Shown: positions 56,833 to 64,000 of the stretch, piece by piece
How the letters are laid out: every line of letters begins with the position of its first letter
Numbering within the stretch: position 1 is the stretch's first letter
Assembly: GCF_900109655.1 (NCBI RefSeq)
Contig: NZ_FOAT01000003.1
Coordinates: 354,868 to 418,867, forward strand
Length of the DNA stretch: 64,000 nt
DNA from: Hominimerdicola alba
Lineage (GTDB): Bacteria; Bacillota; Clostridia; Oscillospirales; Ruminococcaceae
Direction: 5' to 3'
Program-made: the position numbers and the translations under genes
Notes under the pieces: model-generated
Database searches by the model: none
Told to the model about the DNA's origin: nothing
What the model saw: the letters and a program-made list of their open reading frames with translations, nothing else

Positions 56833-57668
56833 AAGCTGCTCACCTCCGTTTTCTTACGGTAGACAGCAGGCTTCTCCCTGACGTAGGGCATATCAAATGG
56901 CGCGGATTCGGCGTGGCCTATATAAAGATATCCGCCCTCTTCCGTGGCGTTGTAGAAACGTCTGCACAGATCGGATTTCGTTTCATCATCAAAATATATC
57001 ATAACGTTTCGGCAGACGATAAGATCAAAGCTTTTCTTGAAATTTATCTCTTCCATAAGATTATGATATTTGAATACAACGTTTTTGCGTATGCGTTCCT
57101 TGACCTGATAAAGGCTGTGAGATTTCTTGTCAAAGAACTTTTCGCGCCATTCCTCGGGGAGATTTTCAAGGGATTTTTCGGTGTATACGCCCTTTGCAGC
57201 CTGCCTCAGTGCGTTGAATGAAATATCTGTTGCCAGTATCTTCAAGTCCCATTTCGAGCGGTTGAAACCGAAATACTCGTCAAGGCACATAGCCAGATTA
57301 TAGGGCTCGTTGCCGTAGGAACAGCCCGCTGACCATATCCTGAGATCGTGGTCTTGCACGGCTTTTTCAGCCTGTGGCAAAAATACATCGCGGAAGTGAT
57401 CGAAATGCTCGGATTCACGCATGAAATAGGTGTGATTGGTAGTCAGTTTGTTTATAAGGTTAGCTACTTCTCTGCCCGATGCATCGTCAAATACCGCATC
57501 AAGGTACTCGCTGAAACTGCTGAAACCGCAGTCCGCGATATAGTTCGCAAGCCGCGACTGCACAAGGAACTGCTTGCCTTCAAGGTCGATTCCGTAGCCT
57601 TTTTTGACAAAGTGAACAAGTTTATTGAAATCAAGTTCATTGATACCCGTATCAACATTTGATATCAC
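56829..57668 (-). CDS. CheR-type chemoreceptor methyltransferase
   Basis: A SAM-dependent methyltransferase of 279 residues that adds methyl groups to receptor glutamates. The N-terminal helical domain (about 10-80) includes LTTNHTYFMRESEHFDHF; the SAM-binding domain shows LRIWSAGCSYGNEPYNLAM and FDLIVCRNVMIYFDDETK, both diagnostic. The start is GTG at 57666-57668, behind AAAGGGGG. It is the first gene of the cheR-cheB-cheW unit, preceded by a promoter at 57718-57746. Confidence 0.94.
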   Translation of the reverse strand: MISNVDTGINELDFNKLVHFVKKGYGIDLEGKQFLVQSRLANYIADCGFSSFSEYLDAVFDDASGREVANLINKLTTNHTYFMRESEHFDHFRDVFLPQAEKAVQDHDLRIWSAGCSYGNEPYNLAMCLDEYFGFNRSKWDLKILATDISFNALRQAAKGVYTEKSLENLPEEWREKFFDKKSHSLYQVKERIRKNVVFKYHNLMEEINFKKSFDLIVCRNVMIYFDDETKSDLCRRFYNATEEGGYLYIGHAESAPFDMPYVREKPAVYRKKTEVSSL

Positions 57669-57717
57669 AGCCCGCGACCCCCTTTCAGCATGAAAACCAT
57701 GATGCTTTGTACAGTTG

Positions 57718-57746
57718 ATTATACCATATTTTTATGTGATTTTCAA
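57718..57746 (-). promoter_or_regulatory. Sigma-A promoter of cheR-cheB-cheW
   Basis: Minus strand: TTGAAA (57741-57746), 17-base spacer ending TGG, TATAAT (57718-57723). This is a housekeeping-type promoter, not a flagellar sigma-D type. The rest of the gap up to 57943 is AT-rich with nothing recognised. Confidence 0.82.
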
Positions 57747-57943
57747 GTGGTTTTGTGTTTTTCGTACAATAATTATTATATATCAATATTGATTTTGCCA
57801 TTATGAGGGCTTTAAAACTCCTACATATTATGAAAAATTTGATAAATTTGGAAAGTTTTTATATATAACTCACAATGCAAATTCCGAAAGCCCTGCCGCG
57901 ATTGTGCAGTTCAATAAAGTGTATGCAAGATTATATAATGTCA

Positions 57944-57972
57944 TTGACAAGTTATTAAAACAGTGCTATAAT
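57944..57972 (+). promoter_or_regulatory. Consensus sigma-A promoter of the RHH-clpB unit
   Basis: TTGACA (57944-57949), 17-base spacer, TATAAT (57967-57972), 37 bases before ATG 58010. A perfect consensus match. Confidence 0.87.
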
Positions 57973-58009
57973 GATATCAGTTTCAAGAGTACATGAAAGG
58001 AGTGAGCCG

Positions 58010-58666
58010 ATGAATAAAAGTGTGTACAGTCTGGTGCTGGCGGACGAAGTGGTGGAAGCCATCGACCGCATGGCGTATTCCATGAATACCAGCCGATCAA
58101 ACCTGATAAACCAGATACTCGCCGAGAGGGTCAGCCTTATGACCCCCGAGATGCGTATGCGGCAGATATTCAGCGAGATAGAACAGCTGATGGATCCGCG
58201 GTTCCTGTTCATCGATCAGCCCTCCGACAGCATGATAGCCATAAAAAGCCCGGTGAGGTACAAATACAAGCCCACACTGAGGTACAGCCTTGAACTCAGC
58301 CGAGATATGCAGGGCAAGGTGGGGCGGCTGAAAGTATCTTTCCGTACCAAGAGCGAACAGCTCACCGCCGCCGCAGACGGTTTCTTCGAGCTTTGGCTGA
58401 AACTTGAAAACAAGTATCTGCGGAAAGTTTTCCCCGACGGCGTACCCGCACAGACGGAAAACGGCAGATATACCAGAGACCTCTACTCCCCCATAGCCGA
58501 GCATCTTTCCGATAAGGAGATAGCAGGGGCGGTGGCAGGATATATCCGCCTTATGGACAGCTGTATACAGACCTATTTTGACGGTCTGACAGAGGGGCGC
58601 GACTGTTCGGAAGAGATAGGCGCGGCTTATGCGGCTTATGTGCGGACGGTCACGGCGGTGATATAG
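58010..58666 (+). CDS. Ribbon-helix-helix-like protein, unknown function
   Basis: A 218-residue protein from ATG 58010 (AAAGGAG 8 bases upstream). The N-terminal 45 residues, YSLVLADEVVEAIDRMAYSMNTSRSNLINQILAE, fit a ribbon-helix-helix (CopG-like) DNA-binding fold: a strand, then two helices with the typical SRSNLINQIL second helix. The rest (about 55-218) is a soluble alpha/beta domain I do not recognise. It heads an apparent operon with a small exported protein gene (12-base gap) and clpB, so it may be an autoregulator. The regulatory role is inference. Confidence 0.8.
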   Translation: MNKSVYSLVLADEVVEAIDRMAYSMNTSRSNLINQILAERVSLMTPEMRMRQIFSEIEQLMDPRFLFIDQPSDSMIAIKSPVRYKYKPTLRYSLELSRDMQGKVGRLKVSFRTKSEQLTAAADGFFELWLKLENKYLRKVFPDGVPAQTENGRYTRDLYSPIAEHLSDKEIAGAVAGYIRLMDSCIQTYFDGLTEGRDCSEEIGAAYAAYVRTVTAVI

Positions 58667-58678
58667 GGCGGTGGGATT

Positions 58679-59053
58679 ATGAGCAAAAAGAGGAAGATAA
58701 CGTGTGCGGTCATACTTGTGCTGCTGACCGCGGCGGTAATAGCTTTTTTCGCACTTACCACAAAAGCGGAGCGGAAGTTCGGTGTGAGCATACCCAAAGA
58801 ATCGACACATGAGGTGATGGGCTTCGTATATGATGTGCGAAGCGACCTTATAATAAATATTCCCGAGGATTATATCCGCGAACTCAGCGAAAGCAGACCC
58901 ACCTACGAGGAAGTTGTGGAGAAACTCGGTGAACCCAGCGGGAACACCGGCTCCGGGATATGCAGGGCATACTGGCGCATAGGTGAAAGAAAATATGCCG
59001 AATATTTTTTTCTGGGCGATGCATCATCTCTTGAGATATTTGAATTCAAATGA
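58679..59053 (+). CDS. Small membrane-anchored exported protein, unknown function
   Basis: A 124-residue protein with an N-terminal anchor helix (about 8-27) and a soluble extracytoplasmic domain. The block PTYEEVVEKLGEPSGNTGSGICRAYW resembles SmpA/BamE-like beta-lactamase-inhibitor folds, in which an early YEEVxxxLGxP motif is common, but this is a weak hint. It starts 12 bases after the RHH-like gene and ends 32 bases before clpB without a terminator between. Confidence 0.72.
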   Translation: MSKKRKITCAVILVLLTAAVIAFFALTTKAERKFGVSIPKESTHEVMGFVYDVRSDLIINIPEDYIRELSESRPTYEEVVEKLGEPSGNTGSGICRAYWRIGERKYAEYFFLGDASSLEIFEFK

Positions 59054-59085
59054 TAATAATTTGATATATAAAGGAGGACACAATA

Positions 59086-61710
59086 ATGAATATGCAGAAA
59101 TTTACCGAGAAATCGGTGCAGGCTGTACAGGACGCGCAGAATATCGCGGCAAGGCAGTCGAATCAGGCGATAGGACAGGAACATCTGCTGAGCGCACTGT
59201 GCCTTGATGATAACGGTCTTATCCCTCAGCTGCTGACACAGATGAGCACGGATATCAACGCTTTCCGCGGCGCACTGGACAGGGCTGTTGATAAGATACC
59301 GAAAGTTACCGTAGGCGGCCGCGCTCAGGGTCAGGTGTATATTTCCAGCGAACTTGACCGCGCACTTGCCGAGGCAGAAGCTCAGGCAAAGCAGATGGGC
59401 GACGAGTTCGTATCCGTTGAGCATATCTTCATGGGTATAATGGAGTGTGCCAACAGCGAAGTTGCCGAGATACTGCGTACCTTCGGTATAAACAAGACAG
59501 GCTTCCTTGCAGCACTCAAGCAGGTGAGAGGAAGCGCAAAGGTAACAAGCCAGAACCCCGAGGAGACCTATGACGTTCTGAAAAAGTACGGTCAGGAGCT
59601 GGTAGGTCTTGCAAGACAGAACAAGCTTGACCCCGTTATCGGCAGAGATTCCGAGATAAGAAACGTTATACGTATACTCTCCCGTAAGACCAAGAACAAC
59701 CCTGTGCTGATAGGCGAACCCGGCGTAGGTAAGACCGCCGTTGCCGAGGGTCTTGCACAGCGTATCGTCAGCGGTGATGTGCCCGACAGCCTGAAAGACA
59801 GACAGATATTCTCACTGGATATGGGCTCACTTATCGCAGGCGCAAAGTTCCGCGGCGAGTTTGAAGAAAGATTCAAAGCAGTTGTAAGCGAGATAAAGAA
59901 ATCCGAGGGCAGGATAATACTGTTCATCGACGAACTGCATACCATCGTGGGCGCAGGCAAATCCGACGGCGCTATGGACGCAGGAAATCTGCTGAAGCCT
60001 ATGCTGGCAAGAGGTGAACTGCACTGCATCGGTGCTACCACCCTAAATGAGTACAGACAGTACATCGAAAAAGATAAAGCTCTTGAAAGACGTTTCCAGC
60101 CCGTTATGGTAGACGAGCCCAGTGTTGAGGATACCATATCCATTCTCCGCGGCATAAAGGAGAGATATGAGGTATTCCACGGCGTTAAGATACAGGACCA
60201 GGCACTGATAACAGCCGCTGTGCTTTCCGACAGATACCTTACCGACAGATTTCTGCCTGATAAGGCTATCGACCTTGTGGACGAAGCCTGCGCACTTATC
60301 CGTACCGAGATGGATTCCATGCCCACCGAGCTTGATGACCTGAGAAGAAAGATACTCCAGCACGAGATAGAAGAAACTGTCCTCAAAAAGGAAAGCGACA
60401 AGCTTGCTGAGGAGCACCTTGCAGAGGTTCAGAAAGAACTGGCAGACATGAGAGCACAGTACAACGAGATGCGTGCTAAGTGGGAAAACGAGAAGAACGC
60501 CATCTCCAAGGTGCAGAAGATACGTGAGGAGATAGACGCTGTAAACGGCGAGATTAAGCAGGCTGAGCGTGACTATGACCTCTCGAAGCTGGCTGAGCTG
60601 AAATACGGCAAGCTGGAAAATCTGCAAAAGGAACTGGCTGAGGAAGAAAAGAAAGCAGAGCAGTCCTCAAAGAGCAATACCCTGCTGAGAGATAAAGTAA
60701 CCGATGACGAGATAGCAAGGATAATCTGCCGCTGGACAGGCATACCCGTTGCAAAGCTGATGGAGGGCGAGCGTGACAAGCTGTTAAGACTTGAAAGCAT
60801 TCTCCACGAAAGAGTTATCGGTCAGAATGAGGCTGTACAGAAGGTCAGCGAGGCTATACTCCGTTCAAGGGCAGGCATCGCAAACCCCAATCAGCCAATA
60901 GGCTCGTTCCTCTTCCTCGGACCTACAGGTGTCGGTAAGACCGAGCTGGCAAAGACCCTTGCTCAGGCACTGTTCGATGACGAGAACAATATCGTCCGTA
61001 TCGATATGTCGGAGTATATGGAGAAATTCAGCGTATCCCGCCTGATAGGAGCGCCTCCCGGATACGTGGGCTACGAAGAGGGCGGTCAGCTTACCGAAGC
61101 GGTAAGAAGAAAGCCTTACTCAGTTGTACTGCTTGATGAGGTCGAAAAGGCTCACCCCGATGTGTTCAATATACTGCTTCAGGTGCTGGATGACGGCAGA
61201 GTTACCGACTCTCAGGGCAGAACAATAGATTTCAAGAACACCGTTATCATACTAACTTCAAACCTGGGCTCGCCTTTCATTCTCGAAGGCATCGATGATG
61301 AAACAGGCGATATCAGCGAGGACGCAAGAGAAAAGGTCAACGAGATGCTAAGATCGCATTTCCGCCCCGAATTCCTCAACCGTCTTGACGAGATAGTAAT
61401 GTATAAACCTCTGCTGAAGAGCGAGATATACAACATCTGTGGTCTTATGCTGAAGAGCCTTGAAAAGAGACTTGCAGATAAGCGCCTGAAAATGGAGCTT
61501 ACAGAATCCGCAAAGGCGGCAATAGTAGATCAGGGATATAATATGGCATTCGGTGCAAGACCTCTGAGAAGATTTATCCAGAGCCATGTAGAAACTCTGC
61601 TGGCAAAAGCGATAATCAGAGACGACCCCGCACCCGACAGCCTGATGAAAGTCGAATATGACGGCAACGATTTCTCCGTTGAGACTATCGCACCGGCTAC
61701 AGCTGAATAA
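59086..61710 (+). CDS. clpB: ATP-dependent disaggregase ClpB
   Basis: A hexameric AAA+ chaperone that rescues aggregated proteins with the DnaK system. 874 residues: an N-domain (about 1-145), AAA-1 with [15 protein letters not shown] (about 211) and LFIDELHT, the middle coiled coil (about 405-525) that distinguishes ClpB from ClpA/ClpC, and AAA-2 with [15 protein letters not shown] (about 611) and a C-terminal oligomerisation domain. AAAGGAGG precedes the ATG. No CIRCE or CtsR box was seen upstream; it seems to be read from the RHH promoter at 57944. Confidence 0.97.
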   Translation: MNMQKFTEKSVQAVQDAQNIAARQSNQAIGQEHLLSALCLDDNGLIPQLLTQMSTDINAFRGALDRAVDKIPKVTVGGRAQGQVYISSELDRALAEAEAQAKQMGDEFVSVEHIFMGIMECANSEVAEILRTFGINKTGFLAALKQVRGSAKVTSQNPEETYDVLKKYGQELVGLARQNKLDPVIGRDSEIRNVIRILSRKTKNNPVLIGEPGVGKTAVAEGLAQRIVSGDVPDSLKDRQIFSLDMGSLIAGAKFRGEFEERFKAVVSEIKKSEGRIILFIDELHTIVGAGKSDGAMDAGNLLKPMLARGELHCIGATTLNEYRQYIEKDKALERRFQPVMVDEPSVEDTISILRGIKERYEVFHGVKIQDQALITAAVLSDRYLTDRFLPDKAIDLVDEACALIRTEMDSMPTELDDLRRKILQHEIEETVLKKESDKLAEEHLAEVQKELADMRAQYNEMRAKWENEKNAISKVQKIREEIDAVNGEIKQAERDYDLSKLAELKYGKLENLQKELAEEEKKAEQSSKSNTLLRDKVTDDEIARIICRWTGIPVAKLMEGERDKLLRLESILHERVIGQNEAVQKVSEAILRSRAGIANPNQPIGSFLFLGPTGVGKTELAKTLAQALFDDENNIVRIDMSEYMEKFSVSRLIGAPPGYVGYEEGGQLTEAVRRKPYSVVLLDEVEKAHPDVFNILLQVLDDGRVTDSQGRTIDFKNTVIILTSNLGSPFILEGIDDETGDISEDAREKVNEMLRSHFRPEFLNRLDEIVMYKPLLKSEIYNICGLMLKSLEKRLADKRLKMELTESAKAAIVDQGYNMAFGARPLRRFIQSHVETLLAKAIIRDDPAPDSLMKVEYDGNDFSVETIAPATAE

Positions 61711-61717
61711 TAATACC

Positions 61718-61754
61718 GCGAGGATAGCTTAAAATCAAGCTGTCCTCGCTTTTT
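61718..61754 (+). terminator. Intrinsic terminator of clpB
   Basis: A 13-base arm GCGAGGATAGCTT pairs with AAGCTGTCCTCGC, followed by TTTTT. Confidence 0.9.
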
Positions 61755-61862
61755 GCGGGAAACTGCCAAAGAGACAAAGCTCGTGGTTTATGCGACTGCG
61801 TCGGCGTATGCCTCGCACCAGAAGGCTTGCGGTGAGCCTCAGTCAACGCCGTCGGTCGTTAA
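61755..61862 (+). repeat. Structured intergenic repeat, copy C (partial)
   Basis: GCGGGAAACTGCCAAAGAGA, then TATGCGACTGCGTCGG and TATGCCTCGCACCAGAAGGC, closely match the 5' part of copy B (48346-48424). The later blocks with the GGCGCGGCAA arms are missing. It lies directly after the clpB terminator, on the same strand as the gene, as in the other copies. Confidence 0.75.
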
Positions 61863-61877
61863 AAACGGATAGAAATA

Positions 61878-61925
61878 GCGGGCAGTCATCATTTCGCAGA
61901 TGTGCGATTTTTGATGACTGCCCGC
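61878..61925. terminator. Long hairpin between convergent clpB and GGDEF genes
   Basis: A 14-bp perfect stem GCGGGCAGTCATCA with its complement, with an inner TCGCA/TGCGA stem. Likely a bidirectional terminator. Confidence 0.75.
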
Positions 61926-61994
61926 TTTATTTCGGAAGTATATTTTGCTCTTATAGTCTAATTTGCATTTTGGTTTTGCCAACAGTGTTTGCTC

Positions 61995-63005
61995 TCACCC
62001 AATCACACAGTTTTTTCCACTATTTTTGCCGATGTACAGCTTATTATCAACGTCCTGTATCCATTCATCAATGGACTGATCTTTCTTACCTCCAGCCACG
62101 CCAACAGTCAACGTGATATTTATGGTCTGACCCTCAAATTCCACAGGCGATGATGAAATATCCGCACGCATCTTTTCAAGGATATCCGCTACGCCCTCAC
62201 TGTCACAGAACAATATCAGAAACTCCTCACCGCCCCATCTTGCAACGTCACAGCCCTCACAAGCGGAAGTCATTTTCTGTGCTACAGCTTTCAGAACCTC
62301 ATCGCCCGCATTGTGCCCGTATTTATCGTTGATCTGCTTGAAATCATCGATATCCGCCATCGCAAGCACAGCGCTTTCCTTCTCCTCGCTGACTTCTTTA
62401 AGTCTGTCCAGCATATAATGTCGGTTATAAAGGTTCGTCAGACGATCCTTATGCGCCATATCCGTCAGCTTAGTCTCGGAAACGATTATCGAACGCACCG
62501 AAGCATTGAGATACAAAACCAGAAACCAGAAAACCACCAGCGAATTGAACACCAAGAAAAACATGGAATACTTGCCGCCCCTGTCATAAACAGGACCATT
62601 GATCCTCACATACCCCATGAATACGAAGTAGAAAACCGCCACACCAATGCTGATCGGCAGCGATCTTAGGTTTTTTCCGTTTATCCTGAAAGAAACATAA
62701 TCGCAGGCATAGATCACAGGGATCATCGAAAAACAGTACAGATGAAACCCGTAACTTTCCCCAAGGCAGACCGTCGTCACTCCCATATAGAGAATTATCC
62801 AGAAATAAACCAACCACACGAATATCTCCAGTTTATTCTTGTAGATAAGAAGATAATTAAAAATATACACAAACAATGTCGGTATACTGAAATATACTAG
62901 AAAATCAGCCTCAAGCTTTTGAAAAAACAGCATAAGCCCGAATACTATGAAAAGTAAAGCAGTATTTACGCCATATGTCAGCTTCAAAACATTTTTTTCG
63001 CTCAA
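61995..63005 (-). CDS. Membrane GGDEF-domain diguanylate cyclase
   Basis: It probably makes cyclic di-GMP from GTP. The N-terminal half (about 1-170) has five or six membrane helices; the GGDEF domain follows, with HKDRLTNLYNRHYM and the active-site motif RWGGEEFLILF (GGEEF, an active variant). The RxxD inhibitory site before it is absent (CEGCD). I chose a TTG start at 63003-63005 with AAGGGGGG 7 bases upstream; a longer ATG at 63092 lies upstream of the promoter. A terminator-like hairpin lies beyond its stop. Confidence 0.9.
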   Translation of the reverse strand: MSEKNVLKLTYGVNTALLFIVFGLMLFFQKLEADFLVYFSIPTLFVYIFNYLLIYKNKLEIFVWLVYFWIILYMGVTTVCLGESYGFHLYCFSMIPVIYACDYVSFRINGKNLRSLPISIGVAVFYFVFMGYVRINGPVYDRGGKYSMFFLVFNSLVVFWFLVLYLNASVRSIIVSETKLTDMAHKDRLTNLYNRHYMLDRLKEVSEEKESAVLAMADIDDFKQINDKYGHNAGDEVLKAVAQKMTSACEGCDVARWGGEEFLILFCDSEGVADILEKMRADISSSPVEFEGQTINITLTVGVAGGKKDQSIDEWIQDVDNKLYIGKNSGKNCVIG

Positions 63006-63045
63006 AGAGTGTCCCCCCTTTGCAGAAAAAGTATTTATATATATT

Positions 63046-63074
63046 ATAATACCATATTCATAATTTTTTTGCAA
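63046..63074 (-). promoter_or_regulatory. Promoter of the GGDEF gene
   Basis: Minus strand: TTGCAA (63069-63074), 17-base spacer ending TGG, TATTAT (63046-63051), about 40 bases before the TTG start. Confidence 0.6.
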
Positions 63075-63152
63075 TAAATAACCACTCTGCACCTTTTACG
63101 AAAGCGTGAACTGTTTTTTGTACGAAATATCCAAAGCCCCTCCAACACAATA

Positions 63153-63186
63153 AAAAGGCATGATACTCCAGATATCATACCTTTTA
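63153..63186 (-). terminator. Intrinsic terminator of the unknown gene at 63228
   Basis: On the minus strand AAAGGTATGATA pairs with TATCATGCCTTT and is followed by TTTATTG. Confidence 0.8.
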
Positions 63187-63227
63187 CACTTATTTCCATG
63201 TTTACAAAAAATGTCAAACCATCACCA

Positions 63228-63632
63228 TCAAAAACTAATATCAAAAGAAGCCGCAATTATGTTATAAACATTGTCATAGGTAAACAGCAGATAATGCTTT
63301 AGTTCCGATCTGTCATAGTCTGCTCTTACAGGCATACTTTCAAGCCATTTGCTGTCCTCAACAATATTAAGATCACTATTTATAGCATTTCCGGAAATAT
63401 ACATATTCAAATATGTATCCAACTCACAGGAAAAAAATGCAATCACCCGATGAAATGTAAGTGTAAAAGGGATCCACTTTTCCTCATTGATTTTTTCAGT
63501 AAGATAACCATTTATCTCACCTTTGAATTCAAGACCATCTGAACTATCCTGAACAACTCTATCGATATGTATGTAATCCCTGCCGCTGAGTATACCCAGA
63601 CCGGGAACTTCAACACCGACAATATTTTCCAT
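63228..63632 (-). CDS. Hypothetical soluble protein
   Basis: A 134-residue protein from ATG 63630-63632, which has GGAGGTGTG upstream; a longer frame to 63677 lacks a site. The sequence looks like a mostly beta-strand soluble protein (VEVPGLGILSGRDYIHIDRVV, LEFKGEINGYLTEKIN, IPFTLTFHRVIAFFSCELD) without a signal peptide or membrane segment. No family recognised. It stands alone between the tRNA genes and the GGDEF gene, with a terminator after it. Confidence 0.72.
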   Translation of the reverse strand: MENIVGVEVPGLGILSGRDYIHIDRVVQDSSDGLEFKGEINGYLTEKINEEKWIPFTLTFHRVIAFFSCELDTYLNMYISGNAINSDLNIVEDSKWLESMPVRADYDRSELKHYLLFTYDNVYNIIAASFDISF

Positions 63633-63666
63633 AATCACACCTCCAAATATCATATAAACGAAAAAT

Positions 63667-63687
63667 CCCGCGAACATAGTTCACGGG
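63667..63687 (-). terminator. Terminator after tRNA-Trp
   Basis: On the minus strand CCCGTGAAC pairs with GTTCGCGGG and is followed by ATTTTT. Confidence 0.75.
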
Positions 63688-63695
63688 AAATAAAG

Positions 63696-63768
63696 CAGGG
63701 GCACCAAGGATCGAACTCGGGACACGCGGTTTTGGAGACCGCTGCTCTACCAGCTGAGCTATACCCCT
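63696..63768 (-). tRNA. trnW: tRNA-Trp (anticodon CCA)
   Basis: A 73-base cloverleaf on the minus strand. Acceptor arms AGGGGTA and TGCCCCT, D-loop AGCTCAGCTGGTAGAGC, anticodon loop CTCCAAA with CCA, and T-arm with GTTCGATCC. The 3' CCA is not encoded (the next bases are CTTT). Confidence 0.95.
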
Positions 63769-63787
63769 AGGTATTAAATTGAAAGAG

Positions 63788-63861
63788 TGGACCATCAGGG
63801 ACTCGAACCCCGGACCCACCGGTTATGAGCCGGTTGCTCTGACCAACTGAGCTAATGGTCC
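63788..63861 (-). tRNA. tRNA with CAU anticodon (elongator Met or lysidine Ile2)
   Basis: A 74-base cloverleaf on the minus strand. Acceptor arms GGACCAT and ATGGTCC, D-arm AGCTCAGTTGGTCAGAGC, anticodon loop CTCATAA with CAT, and T-arm with GTTCGAGTC. The acceptor does not look like initiator Met. GGACC at the 5' end recalls the Bacillus tRNA read as Ile2 after lysidine modification, so Met versus Ile2 is left open. Confidence 0.93.
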
Positions 63862-63874
63862 ATGTACAAAAAAA

Positions 63875-63899
63875 CGCAAACTGAAGAAGTCAGCTTGCG
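63875..63899 (-). terminator. Terminator between tRNA-Glu and the CAU tRNA
   Basis: On the minus strand CGCAAGCTGA pairs with TCAGTTTGCG and is followed by TTTTTTT. tRNA-Glu therefore probably ends its own transcript here. Confidence 0.8.
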
Positions 63900-63912
63900 G
63901 TCTTGGGAAATA

Positions 63913-63984
63913 TGACCCGTGGGAGAATCGAACTCCCGTCGCCGGCGTGAGAGGCCGGAGTCTTAACCGCTTGACCAACGGGCC
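63913..63984 (-). tRNA. trnE: tRNA-Glu (anticodon CTC)
   Basis: A 72-base cloverleaf on the minus strand. Acceptor arms GGCCCGT and ACGGGTC, D-loop TGGTCAAGCGGTTAAGAC, anticodon stem CCGGC/GCCGG with loop CTCTCAC (anticodon CTC), and T-arm with GTTCGATTC. Confidence 0.94.
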
Positions 63985-64000
63985 TTGACGCTGGTTTTCA

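Noticed and set aside
57669..57943. Small RNA between cheR and the RHH gene
   Set aside because: The region is AT-rich with promoters at both ends but no stable hairpin or terminator.

Overview
The window looks like chromosomal DNA of a cellulose- and xylan-degrading, Gram-positive, low-to-mid G+C Firmicute of the Ruminococcus type. The strongest pointer is the 389-residue cellobiose 2-epimerase at 49857-51026, which reads like the characterised Ruminococcus albus enzyme. Supporting signs are a GH5 cellulase, a GH11-CBM22-CE4 xylanase, class B sortases, a CIRCE-controlled groESL operon, Spo0A, SpoIID, and many near-consensus sigma-A promoters with 17-base spacers. The species is inferred, not proven. 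No prophage, transposase, CRISPR array or rRNA was seen.

Layout. 1-1.2 kb: 3' part of an ABC-2 permease gene. 1.2-6.5 kb (minus): proS, two small genes, and an SGNH hydrolase / DUF4358 lipoprotein / MBOAT acyltransferase operon that probably O-acylates an envelope polymer. 6.6-10 kb (minus): maf, spoIID-like and SleB-like wall hydrolase genes. 10.1-13 kb (minus): twin class B sortases behind a pncC/cinA-type amidase gene. 13.3-15.8 kb (minus): cysteine desulfurase and ThiI. 16-18.8 kb: cdd, then groESL with CIRCE. 19.2-22.7 kb (plus): two-component system and an HtrA-like protease, an arrangement recalling WalRK-HtrC. 22.7-30.1 kb (plus): a structured repeat, secA, a DUF1015 gene and a CotH/lamin-tail protein gene. 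30.2-36.5 kb (minus): a five-gene envelope operon centred on a polyprenyl-phosphate glycosyltransferase and YfhO. 36.7-39.9 kb: an orphan BceA-type ATPase gene and the multimodular xylanase gene. 40-42.1 kb (minus): rplJL with an L10 leader and attenuator, and spo0A. 42.6-47.8 kb (plus): gtrA and four tandem paralogous lipoprotein genes, the first truncated. 47.8-55.2 kb (plus): dCMP deaminase, aroE, cellobiose epimerase, a membrane protein, a PHP phosphoesterase, GH5 cellulase and cysK. 55.3-57.7 kb (minus): cheR-cheB-cheW. 58-61.7 kb (plus): an RHH-type regulator, a small exported protein and clpB. 61.9-64 kb (minus): a membrane GGDEF protein, an unknown protein and three tRNA genes.

How the parts fit. 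Surface-anchored GH11/CE4 and GH5 enzymes would cut xylan and cellulose, and the epimerase would process imported cellobiose. Sortases, O-acylation, glycosylation and wall hydrolases shape the surface. The most notable non-coding signals are two identical 22-bp palindromes containing TGTTCCACGTGGAACA (parS-like), a three-copy structured intergenic repeat family always on the plus strand after plus-strand genes, and a decayed C-terminal relic behind the first tandem lipoprotein gene. All calls come from reading the sequence; no database search was run.
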